64,000 nucleotides of DNA from Acidobacteriota bacterium (GTDB taxonomy: Bacteria; Acidobacteriota; Terriglobia; Bryobacterales; Bryobacteraceae): the NCBI GenBank assembly GCA_014584705.1, contig JACTMJ010000009.1, positions 62,001 to 126,000 on the forward strand, written 5' to 3'. The translations under genes and the position numbers were made by a program. The notes beneath the pieces are model-generated. The model was not told the origin of the DNA. It searched no databases and worked only from the letters and a program-made list of their open reading frames with translations. Of this stretch, positions 27,057 to 36,591 are shown one piece after another; positions within the stretch are counted from its first letter, which is position 1, and every line of letters starts with the position of its first letter.

Positions 27057-28271
27057 TTACTCGTGACGCAGCGCTTCAATCGGATCGAGTTGCGCCGCCC
27101 GGCGTGCGGGGACGAATCCGAAAACGATTCCGACCATTCCGGAGAAGGCGAAGGCAATCGCCGCAATCCTCCAATCCAGTGAGAACGGAACTCCCAGCAA
27201 CTGCGCTCCGGCGATTGAAGCGCCCACTCCCAGAAGAATTCCGGCAATACCGCCGAACCCGGCCAGGACCACCGCTTCAATCAGAAACTGCGCCATCACA
27301 TCCTCGTCGAACGCGCCGATCGCGAGCCGGATTCCGATCTCCCGCGTGCGCTCCGTCACCGACACCAGCATGATGTTCATGATGCCGATACCGCCCACGA
27401 TCAGGCTTACCGCCGCCACCGCGCTCAAGAGCATTGTCATCATCTGCGTCGTGCCCGTGAGCGTGTTGATCAATTCTTGCGGATCGCGTACTACGAAATC
27501 GCTCGCATTCCCGGGCTGAATCCGTCGGCGTTCGCGGAGCAGACGTTCCACGCTGGTGGCAACCGTCGAGGAGACGGACCCTTCCCGCACCCCAATCATC
27601 AGGCTGCTGATGTCCGTGTTGCCAGCCACTCGGCGCTGGAACATCTTCAGAGGCACCAGAACGAGATCGTCCTGGTCCATGCCCATAGTGGATTGGCCCT
27701 TCGCGGCAAGCAAGCCGATCACCTGGCAGGAAATGGACTGCAGCCGTACGCTGGCGCCAATCGCATCCTGATCCCCAAAGAGTTCCTTTCTCACGGTGTC
27801 GCCGAGGATGCAGGCCGCGGCCCCCGCAGCCAGTTCGTTATCGGAGAATTCCCGTCCCGAGGCCAGAGTCCAGTTGCGCACTTGCAGATACTGGTTGTCC
27901 ACGCCGTTCACGGTCGTCGAATAGTTTGCGTTGCCAATGATGACTTGCATGGCGCTTGAAGTGACCGGTGCCACAAACGAGACACCCGCCACTTCTCCGC
28001 GCAAGGCTTCCACGTCGTCGGCCTCAAAAGGACGTGCTTCCTCGCGGGTGCCCCCTCCCATACCCCGCCGCTCCTGCCCGGGCATCACCATCAGCGTGCT
28101 GGCGCCCAGGCTCGAAATATCCGCCGTTACCTTCTGTGTGGCTCCATTGCCAAGGGTCACCATGAGGATGACCGCGCCTACCCCGATCACGATGCCAAGC
28201 ACCGTCAGGCACGATCGCATCAGGTTTCTCCGGATCGCCGAGAATGCCAATAGCACTGCGTTCCACAACAT
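27057..28271 (-). CDS. MacB-type ABC transporter permease
   Basis: A 404-residue permease with the MacB/FtsX topology: helix one near residues 20-42 (MRSCLTVLGIVIGVGAVILM), a periplasmic domain of about 220 residues, then three C-terminal helices starting with LLSAVAAVSLIVGGIGIMNI and the conserved cytosolic loop VTERTREIGIRLAIGA. It ends with the family-typical VPARRAAQLDPIEALRHE. MacB normally fuses ATPase and permease; here the ATPase is a separate gene 61 bases upstream on the same strand. It is the last gene of a five-gene minus-strand cluster for tripartite efflux. Substrates may be macrolides, peptides or siderophore-like compounds; this is unknown. Confidence 0.9.
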   Translation of the reverse strand: MLWNAVLLAFSAIRRNLMRSCLTVLGIVIGVGAVILMVTLGNGATQKVTADISSLGASTLMVMPGQERRGMGGGTREEARPFEADDVEALRGEVAGVSFVAPVTSSAMQVIIGNANYSTTVNGVDNQYLQVRNWTLASGREFSDNELAAGAAACILGDTVRKELFGDQDAIGASVRLQSISCQVIGLLAAKGQSTMGMDQDDLVLVPLKMFQRRVAGNTDISSLMIGVREGSVSSTVATSVERLLRERRRIQPGNASDFVVRDPQELINTLTGTTQMMTMLLSAVAAVSLIVGGIGIMNIMLVSVTERTREIGIRLAIGAFDEDVMAQFLIEAVVLAGFGGIAGILLGVGASIAGAQLLGVPFSLDWRIAAIAFAFSGMVGIVFGFVPARRAAQLDPIEALRHE

Positions 28272-28332
28272 TTGCCCTGCTCCTTTCTCCGCCGGTTACC
28301 TTCCACCAGCAACCACCAATCGGATTTCGCCC

Positions 28333-29127
28333 TCAATACCCATGTCCCGCGTTTGCATCCGTGAGGTGATCCGCCGCGACAAGACCGTCGCGAAACACAA
28401 TCGTGCGACTGCTATACGCGGCCATCTCCGGCTCGTGCGTAACCATCACAACGGTGATGCCTTGTTCCCGGTTCAGACGAGTGAGGAGCTCCATAATCTC
28501 GTTGCTGCGTTTCGTATCCAGGTTGCCAGTCGGTTCGTCCGCGAACAGCACTTCCGGATCCGTGACAATGGCCCGCGCAATTGCAACGCGCTGCTGCTGC
28601 CCGCCCGATAGTTGCGCCGGCGTATGACTCTCCCACCCGTTCAGGCCCACCGTTTCCAACGCGCGAAGGGCCATTTCCCGGCGGTCCGCGGCCCGCGTGC
28701 CGCGATACACCAGCGGAAGTTCCACGTTCTCGAGCGCGCTCGTGCGCGCCAACAGGTTGAATCCCTGAAAAACGAAGCCCAGATAGTACCGGCGCAGCCG
28801 CGCACGCTGCTTCCGGTCGAGGTGGGCCACATTGACCCCTTTGAACAGATAGGCGCCTTCCGTCGGGGAGTCTAAACAGCCGAGGATGTTCATGGAAGTG
28901 GACTTCCCCGAGCCGCTGGAGCCCATGATGGCGACGAACTCACCCTTCCTGATCTTGAGATCGATACCCGCTATTGCGGCTACGGTGCTCTCGCCCTCTC
29001 CGTAGATCTTCTTCACCCCGCGGAACTCTAGAAGAGGCTCCTGCTCCAGCGATGGCGCGGGCGGAATCGCGAAGTTGCCGTCGATCGGGAGTTGCGTATC
29101 CGTTGCGACGTTCAGATTGCTCGTCAT
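28333..29127 (-). CDS. MacB/LolD-type ABC transporter ATPase
   Basis: A 264-residue ATPase. Walker A is GSSGSGKST, the Q-loop region GFVFQGFNLLARTSALENVE is the MacB/LolD signature, the ABC signature is LSGGQQQRVAIARAI, Walker B is VLFADEPTGNLDTKRS and the switch His is in VTHEPEMA. A 30-residue N-terminal extension precedes the domain. Its ATG overlaps the stop of the upstream adaptor gene by four bases (ATGA at 29124-29127), which indicates translational coupling. It energises the permease encoded next. Confidence 0.92.
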   Translation of the reverse strand: MTSNLNVATDTQLPIDGNFAIPPAPSLEQEPLLEFRGVKKIYGEGESTVAAIAGIDLKIRKGEFVAIMGSSGSGKSTSMNILGCLDSPTEGAYLFKGVNVAHLDRKQRARLRRYYLGFVFQGFNLLARTSALENVELPLVYRGTRAADRREMALRALETVGLNGWESHTPAQLSGGQQQRVAIARAIVTDPEVLFADEPTGNLDTKRSNEIMELLTRLNREQGITVVMVTHEPEMAAYSSRTIVFRDGLVAADHLTDANAGHGY

Positions 29128-30404
29128 TTGCTTAGACTCACAGTCTCCGTAACCAGTTCCGTTCCGGGTTTGATATGGGTGTTCTTCAGCTCCGTAAGCT
29201 TGCCGTTCGTGATGCCCGTTTCCACGGGAACCGCCACCGGCTGGTTCTTCTCCAGCACCCAGACACGGGGTCCGGTGTTCTCTGGTTCCGCAAAGTTCTT
29301 CTGCTGCATCCGTGGCGGTCCGGGCATCAGGCGGCTCAGGAAGCTGCGCGTATCGCCCTGGCTTTGCGTCGTCGCACCGGGCTCATAGCGCAGGGCCGCG
29401 TTGGGGGCCAGAAGCGCGTTCTTCGCCTCCTGGACCACAATGGAAGCCGTGGCTGTCATGCCGGGGCGCAAACGCAGTTCGCTATTGTCGACAGAGATCT
29501 CGGCCAGGTACGTCACCACATTGTTCGTGGTAGTCGCCTCGTAGCGAACTTGCGTGATCTTCCCAGGGAACTGTCTTCCAGGAAAGGCATCCACCGTGAA
29601 CAGGACGGACTGGCCTTCACGTACCACGCCCATGTCGGCCTCGTCGATGTTCACCTCCAGCTTCATCTTTCGCAGGTCTTCAGCGATTTGGAACATCGTG
29701 GTTACAGAGAACGATGCGGCAATGGTTTGTCCAGCCTGCACGTTCCGCGCCAACACCACACCGTTGACGGGCGCCTTGATGACGGCGCGCAACACGTTCG
29801 TCTCATCGCTCTTGAGTGTGGCTTCCGCCTGTATGACGCCCGCCTCCGCGCTCGCCACGGCAACCTTCGCCCGTTCATAGGCCGCAAGAGCCGTGTCGAC
29901 ATCCGCCTGTGAAGGCAATTGCCCGTTAGAGCGCTCTCTTGCCGTTTTCATGCGGTTGTAGTTGGCTTCTGTTTCCGTCACCGTCACTTTGGCATCCGCC
30001 ACTTTGGCGCGCGCCGTTTCGAGCAGCGCCTTGTCCTGTAGCACCTGGGCATCGAGCCTTTCGGTGTTGATCCGGGCCAGCACCTGCCCCGCCGTCACCT
30101 GCTGGTTGTAGTCCACCAGCACGGTGTCGATAATTCCGGAGACTTCACTGCCGACATCCACTGTTCGGGTGGGCTGCAACTGTCCGGTCGCCACGACGGC
30201 TACTTTCAAGTCTCCCGTCTCCGCCTTCACGGTCCGGTAGCTGACGGTGTTTGTGTTGGCGGAGACGCTCCCACGCTCGAACGCAACCATGCCACCGCCG
30301 ATTAGCAGCACCATTCCGCCGATCACAATCATCTTGCGGCGTAACCGTTTGAGGCCCGAAGTTACCCCCAGCTTGTCTCTTACTGACTCCGTCGTCCTTG
30401 TCAT
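29124..30404 (-). CDS. MacA-like periplasmic adaptor (HlyD/RND membrane fusion type)
   Basis: A 426-residue membrane-fusion protein. One N-terminal helix (about residues 23-45, MIVIGGMVLLIGGGMVAFE) anchors it. Then come the lipoyl-like half VAVVATGQLQPTRTVDVGSE, a coiled-coil hairpin (about 110-215, LLETARAKVADAKVTVTETE) and the second lipoyl half IKAPVNGVVLARNVQAGQTI. The beta-barrel and MacA membrane-proximal domain follow (RKMKLEVNIDEADMGVVREG). The ATG at 30404 has an excellent GGAGGAGG site; the frame continues upstream into the TolC-like gene, but this start is clear. It would bridge the MacB-like pump in the inner membrane and the TolC-like lipoprotein. Confidence 0.93.
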   Translation of the reverse strand: MTRTTESVRDKLGVTSGLKRLRRKMIVIGGMVLLIGGGMVAFERGSVSANTNTVSYRTVKAETGDLKVAVVATGQLQPTRTVDVGSEVSGIIDTVLVDYNQQVTAGQVLARINTERLDAQVLQDKALLETARAKVADAKVTVTETEANYNRMKTARERSNGQLPSQADVDTALAAYERAKVAVASAEAGVIQAEATLKSDETNVLRAVIKAPVNGVVLARNVQAGQTIAASFSVTTMFQIAEDLRKMKLEVNIDEADMGVVREGQSVLFTVDAFPGRQFPGKITQVRYEATTTNNVVTYLAEISVDNSELRLRPGMTATASIVVQEAKNALLAPNAALRYEPGATTQSQGDTRSFLSRLMPGPPRMQQKNFAEPENTGPRVWVLEKNQPVAVPVETGITNGKLTELKNTHIKPGTELVTETVSLSK

Positions 30405-30462
30405 CTTGTCCTCCTCCAACTCAGTGCCACGTTGCTTCGGGCACGTTAGGTTCAGCCGAACC

Positions 30463-31866
30463 TTAGCTCCATCCGCCCCCCAGGGCTTTATACAGTTGCA
30501 CCAGGTTGTTCGTGATCGACGCCTGGCTTTGCGCAAGCTGGTTTTCCAGCGTCAGTTTCGACCTTTGGGCGTCCAGGACAGTCAGGAAGTTTTGCAGCCC
30601 CGAGTTGTACATCTGCTGGGCTAGCACCAGATACTGGTCGGCCGCCCGTGCCGCCTCTTGCAAGGACTGCCGGCGCACTTGCTCCCTCTCCAATTTCGTC
30701 AACGCATTCTCCACTTCCTCCACAGCCGTCAGCACCGTTGCCTCGTAGGTCGCCACCGCCTGTTCCAGCACTGCATCCTGCACGTTCACCTGTTCTCGCA
30801 ATGCTTTGCGGTTGAACACCGTTTGAGCCACGCTTCCAACGGCATTCGCGGCCAGGCTGGCGGGCGTGAACAGGTTCTGGATGTTGTCCGCACGCAAGCT
30901 CAGCGTGCCGGCAAGGGCAAAGGTCGGCTTCAGATTCGCCGTCGCAACACCCACACGGGCCGATTGCGCCGCCACCTGACGCTCCGCGCTCCGGATATCC
31001 GGCCGCCGCCGCAGCAAATCCGCGGGGACGCCCACCGCCACGGAGTTGGGGGCTGCCGGCACGGGCTTCGCTTCCCGCAGCGCTTCATCGAGTGCGCCGG
31101 GGCGTTCCCCAAGCAACACGGCAATTCGATTCGCGGCTTGGTTCATCGAGGCTTCCAATGTGGGAATCGTCGCCTTGGTCGATTCCACGTTGGTCCTGGC
31201 CTGTTCCACGTCTAAGCGGCTCGTCAGCCCGCTCTGGTAGAGGATCTCGGTCAGTTCCGCGGTCTCTTGTTGCGCGGACAGGTTCTGGCGGGTCACGGCC
31301 AGTTGCGCCTGATACGAACGAAGGTCCACGTAGTTGGTGGCAACCTCGGCGGTGAGGCTTACCATCACGTCGCGGAGATCTTCCTCGGAAGCCTGCACGT
31401 CCGCCGTATAGGCGTCCACCGTGCCGCCGATTCGTCCGAAGAGGTCCGGCTCCCAACTGACGGTCAGATCCGCGCTATAGGATTGGCTGGTCTGGCCGTC
31501 TCCATCCCTGTTGCTGGCGCGGTTGCCGCTGGCCGAACCGGAGACGTTTCCTTGCGGATACAACGCTCCCCGAGAAGCTTCCCGCTGCGCTTTGGCCTGC
31601 CGCACACGGGCAGCCGCCACCCGCAGGTCGATATTTCCGGCTAGAGCGCGCTCCTCCAGTTGCGTCAATGTGTCGTCGCCCAGGGTGGACCACCAGTGCG
31701 AGAGTTGCTCGTCGCTCGCGGCTTCGGCGGTCACGGTGTCGGCCAGAGTCGATTTCCAGTTCTTCGCCTGTTGCAGTGGGACGGAAACGGGAGCCTTATA
31801 GGCCGTACGCGCGGCGCATCCCGTCAGCATCAATGCCGTCACGGCAACGACCAGTTGTTTTCGCAT
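30463..31866 (-). CDS. TolC-like efflux outer-membrane lipoprotein (NodT/OprM family)
   Basis: A 467-residue outer-membrane factor with a lipoprotein signal peptide whose lipobox ends at C17 (LVVAVTALMLTGC). Two internally similar halves each carry a long alpha-helical coiled coil with outer-membrane-efflux pattern: VTRQNLSAQQETAELTEILY with LTSRLDVEQARTNVES in the first half, and YLVLAQQMYNSGLQNFLTVL with DAQRSKLTLENQLAQSQA in the second. The segment GVPADLLRRRPDIRSAERQV is diagnostic of the NodT family. It makes the outer-membrane channel of the tripartite pump encoded by the next three genes on the same strand. Confidence 0.94.
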   Translation of the reverse strand: MRKQLVVAVTALMLTGCAARTAYKAPVSVPLQQAKNWKSTLADTVTAEAASDEQLSHWWSTLGDDTLTQLEERALAGNIDLRVAAARVRQAKAQREASRGALYPQGNVSGSASGNRASNRDGDGQTSQSYSADLTVSWEPDLFGRIGGTVDAYTADVQASEEDLRDVMVSLTAEVATNYVDLRSYQAQLAVTRQNLSAQQETAELTEILYQSGLTSRLDVEQARTNVESTKATIPTLEASMNQAANRIAVLLGERPGALDEALREAKPVPAAPNSVAVGVPADLLRRRPDIRSAERQVAAQSARVGVATANLKPTFALAGTLSLRADNIQNLFTPASLAANAVGSVAQTVFNRKALREQVNVQDAVLEQAVATYEATVLTAVEEVENALTKLEREQVRRQSLQEAARAADQYLVLAQQMYNSGLQNFLTVLDAQRSKLTLENQLAQSQASITNNLVQLYKALGGGWS

Positions 31867-31925
31867 TGCTTCGTACCTCGCAATCCCAGTTTCCGTTTTG
31901 GGTGCTTGAGTACATAAGCAACAGA

Positions 31926-31976
31926 AAGCTACAGGCCGGTTACGTCACGTTACATTGTGTGTGTTTTCTGTAGCTT
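31926..31976. promoter_or_regulatory. inverted-repeat operator-like region upstream of the efflux operon
   Basis: In the 127-base gap between the membrane regulator and the TolC-like gene, AAGCTACAG at 31926-31934 is repeated inverted as CTGTAGCTT at 31968-31976. Between the arms lies GTTACGTCACGTTAC, with two GTTAC units. The regulator of the upstream gene could bind here; this is inference. Confidence 0.35.
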
Positions 31977-31993
31977 GCGCGGAAGTTGAAGTC

Positions 31994-33970
31994 TCAGTGC
32001 GAGTAGGGGAGATTCATGGAACGTAACAATTTCTGGTAGCCGGGAAGGTTCCGAAGCGGCGCAAATGTGGGATCCATCACGGCGATGATGAGCAAATTTG
32101 GCCGCGTCCCCTGCAACTGTTCAAGAGATGCCAGCGCGGACGCGGTATCGCCCAGCCCTACGCTAACCAACGCGGCGAGCAGCAATATGCCGGGATCTGA
32201 ACTGGATTGGGCAAGGAGCGTCTGGCGCGCGGATCGAGCTTCCGCCGCTTGCCCGCCCCGAGCCAGAAAATAGCCGCGCAAGCCCAGCGAGAAGGGATCT
32301 TCCCCGTTCGTCTTCCCGCGGCTATTCAATTCCCGAAGTGCTTCGCCCGGCTTTCCGGAAAGGCAAAGCGCCAGCAAGTAAATGCGGCTCACCGGAAACG
32401 CGGAATCTCCCGTGCGATAAAGGTCTTCGATTTCGGACATGGCCCGGTCGTATTCCAGGTTGTAATAGAGAGCCTCCGCCAGCATGGTGCGTGTGAACTC
32501 CGTGACCGGATCGAGTTCCTGGGCACGGAGCATTTGGCGTACCGCTTCTCTGGTCTGTCCGGTCGGTGACAGGAAGAGGATTGCATAGAGCGTGTGACCG
32601 TGCGCCCAGGTCGGGTTGCGCTGGATTGCACGTTCGAAGTGTTCCCCTGCCCGCTTCCAATCCCACGCAGCCGCCGCGTAAACTCCCGCCGCGGCTTGGC
32701 TCTCCGCGAGCTGTGGAGCCAGTTCCATTGCTTTCGCAACCGCCTGCCGCCCCTTCGCCAGACGCGCCGCCTCATCCTTGCCGCCCTGAAACGTAGTTAG
32801 CTGGTAGCAAATCGCCAGCCAGGCCCAAGCCGGAGCGTAGCTGGCATCCAGTGAGACGGATTGCTCGAGCAGTTCGATCGCCTTCTCTGGACTGCCCGGG
32901 GTCCTCAGATTCCAGTAATACTGCGCTTTCAGGAATGCCGAGTAGGCCTCGCGACTGGCGGGGCGAATCCGCGGGGCCATATCGCCTCCCCCTGGTGGCA
33001 GCGGAATCCGCAGTTTGGAGACGATATCGCGGACAAATCCGCGCTCCAGCGTATCCACGTTCGTTACCGGTGACTCCCTGGTATCGGCCCAAACGTAAGA
33101 TCGTGCGCGCGTATCCGTCAACTTTACCGAGATCCGCACCAAATCCCCCGCTCCGTACACCGTGCCTTCCACGATATAGTCCGCGTCGAGATCGGACGCG
33201 GCTTTCGCCGCGCCCGCAACGGTGACATTCTGATTCCCTTCCGAAATCCCGCTGGATAGCACGCGCAGGCCGCCAACGCCGCCAAGCCCGCGAATGAGAG
33301 AGTCTTCCATGGAACGGGCCACACTGCTGAGGTCCGGTTCCGCGCCTGAGGTCTGAAAGGGCATCACCAATATCGCGGATGGTCGGGGAAGCCAGGAACG
33401 TACCTTTTCCCGCCATAGCCACCATCCACCGCTGAGCGCGGCCACGCTGCCGAGTGCCAATCCAATACCCAGCCCGCGACGCGTGACCCTCCCGCTGCCT
33501 CCTGCCGCGCCTGAGTCCTCAGCGTGCCCGGGCGTCACTCCGGAAGGTTGGCCCTCCTGGCTCCGCTCCCGGAACTCAGGAACAAAGCTGCGCGGCTTCA
33601 TGGAGATGAGAATCTCGTCGGTCGCGCCTTCTTCGTCGTAATACTTCTTCAGGCGGTCGCGCAGTCGGCGCGCTTCCACGCGGACGATCGAATCGACGCG
33701 GGGATCAAACGAATCCCCCTTTCGGAAAACCTCGAAGCCCAACACAAACTCATTGAGCTTGTCCGTTTCTCCTCTCAGGGTTTGTTCGACCACATATCGC
33801 AGGAACTGGCGATGCCGTTCCGAACCGGAAAAAAGGTTGCTCGCAAGAATGCGTGCCAGTTGCGCTTCAATGCGCTGCTTTTGTTCCGGGTTCACACTAT
33901 CTATCAGAACATGCAAGCGCACGTTCCGCTGAATTGCGAGGATCCTGGCATCAACTCTCTCGCGTGCCAA
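31994..33970 (-). CDS. membrane-anchored regulator: DNA-binding-like N-terminus, TolB-like and TPR domains
   Basis: A 658-residue protein. Residues about 30-130 form a charged helical domain (LVARILAS-type start, then SGSERHRQFLRYVVEQTLRG and DPRVDSIVRVEARRLRDRLK), common in Acidobacteria. One membrane helix spans about 166-186. Residues about 195-335 match the TolB-N/adenylate-cyclase-like domain (ILVMPFQTSGAEPD, then DADYIVEGTVYGAGDLVRIS), and 345-640 are TPR-type helical pairs. The layout resembles one-component membrane regulators such as CadC. It precedes the four efflux genes on the same strand, so it probably senses a periplasmic signal and controls them. The start used is a TTG; later GTG starts, for instance at 33922, are possible. 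Confidence 0.8.
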   Translation of the reverse strand: MARERVDARILAIQRNVRLHVLIDSVNPEQKQRIEAQLARILASNLFSGSERHRQFLRYVVEQTLRGETDKLNEFVLGFEVFRKGDSFDPRVDSIVRVEARRLRDRLKKYYDEEGATDEILISMKPRSFVPEFRERSQEGQPSGVTPGHAEDSGAAGGSGRVTRRGLGIGLALGSVAALSGGWWLWREKVRSWLPRPSAILVMPFQTSGAEPDLSSVARSMEDSLIRGLGGVGGLRVLSSGISEGNQNVTVAGAAKAASDLDADYIVEGTVYGAGDLVRISVKLTDTRARSYVWADTRESPVTNVDTLERGFVRDIVSKLRIPLPPGGGDMAPRIRPASREAYSAFLKAQYYWNLRTPGSPEKAIELLEQSVSLDASYAPAWAWLAICYQLTTFQGGKDEAARLAKGRQAVAKAMELAPQLAESQAAAGVYAAAAWDWKRAGEHFERAIQRNPTWAHGHTLYAILFLSPTGQTREAVRQMLRAQELDPVTEFTRTMLAEALYYNLEYDRAMSEIEDLYRTGDSAFPVSRIYLLALCLSGKPGEALRELNSRGKTNGEDPFSLGLRGYFLARGGQAAEARSARQTLLAQSSSDPGILLLAALVSVGLGDTASALASLEQLQGTRPNLLIIAVMDPTFAPLRNLPGYQKLLRSMNLPYSH

Positions 33971-34122
33971 TAAGGTCTAATCAAAAAACGAGATATTGTA
34001 AGCTGGCGAAAGTCTCGCCACGCCGCAGCGGGGAAGACGGCATATCGGAGAGAGCGGCTCGCCAACCGTGAATGTTTTCCCCGAATTTCGGCAAGCGCTC
34101 ATGCCCTGCCTTCGGGTGGTGG

Positions 34123-35579
<1,457 letters not shown>

Positions 35580-36425
35580 GTGGTTCCTCAGAGAGACGCC
35601 CCGGCTTCGGTGAGAATATCGATGAGCCGAGAAGCAGCGGTGGACGCAATGCTGCGAGGGGTTACGCCGGCCCCGAGTCAAGCGATGCGGGCGGTTATCC
35701 TGCAAGCGTTGGAAATGTATTCGGACCGCCAAATCGAGCGGTTCACCGCTTTCGGGCTCCGCGTTTGGCCAAGCAATGCCGGGGGAGGCAGAATGCTCCC
35801 TCCCGAGTTTGTAGGGATAGGCGAGGCACAGGGGCTGAGCACGAGAGCGCGCTACTACGCTCCGATGCGAACCATCTTCATTGACGCTCTTCATGTGCAA
35901 CTGAGTGTGCTCTGGCATGAACTGGCACACGCCTGGGATGATGTGCAGAATGATCGCAGCCGGGCGCTCCGACCGCTGGACACGATTCCCATGGCGCAAC
36001 GGCGGCAAATCTACAGGGCGATCTACTCCCAGAGACGCCCCGTGATGCACTCGCAGACAGCGCGTTTCCTGGTGAGGTCCAGGGGCCGCAGCCAGCACCT
36101 GTCGTTCGGGGACATGCTTGAAATTTATCGGAGGAACCTTGGCCAGCGGACCGAGTTTGTCTTCGACGTGACGAATTCGTACAAACAATCTCTGTCCAAC
36201 ACGCAGGAGTTCTATGCCGAAGGCCGGACTGTTTTCTTCTGCCGATCCGCGCCCAGCGCACAAGCCCGCATGCTGCATTTCGCTCCGGAACTTTTCCAGG
36301 TATTCGAACAGGAAGCCCAGCGCGAGGCATTGGCTCACCCGGACCGGAACTGCATTGAGCGTCTTTTCCAGCCGCCTACTTCTGGGGACCTTCCGTTCTG
36401 CCAGCCGGTGACGCCGAACCCCTGA
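35580..36425 (+). CDS. putative zinc metallopeptidase resembling anthrax lethal factor catalytic domain
   Basis: A 281-residue protein with a canonical HExxH zinc site, HELAHAWDD at residues 113-121. A second motif NTQEFYAEGRTVFF (207-220) supplies a glutamate third ligand, E210 or E214. This pairing resembles the anthrax lethal factor family, in which HEFGHAVDD is followed by an EFFAEAF motif. No signal peptide or membrane helix is visible. A second in-frame start, ATG at 35622, is nearly as good. The substrate is unknown, and being toxin-like in motif does not show it is a toxin. The spacing HELAH to E210 is about 95 residues, longer than in lethal factor. It lies between unrelated genes with a dyad operator upstream. 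Confidence 0.62.
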   Translation: MVPQRDAPASVRISMSREAAVDAMLRGVTPAPSQAMRAVILQALEMYSDRQIERFTAFGLRVWPSNAGGGRMLPPEFVGIGEAQGLSTRARYYAPMRTIFIDALHVQLSVLWHELAHAWDDVQNDRSRALRPLDTIPMAQRRQIYRAIYSQRRPVMHSQTARFLVRSRGRSQHLSFGDMLEIYRRNLGQRTEFVFDVTNSYKQSLSNTQEFYAEGRTVFFCRSAPSAQARMLHFAPELFQVFEQEAQREALAHPDRNCIERLFQPPTSGDLPFCQPVTPNP

Positions 36426-36591
36426 GAAGGTTCCAGTTCCTTAGTGCGGAACCGGGCTGCTCACGGCGGTCGATTCCTGGCCTGCCGAATCGGTTCTTGG
36501 GAAACGCGGGATACCGATAGGGAAACATCGCCGCACTTCGTGGAGAATGTCCTGGGGCGTTCTGATACCATCGCTCCATTACGGAGTGCCC

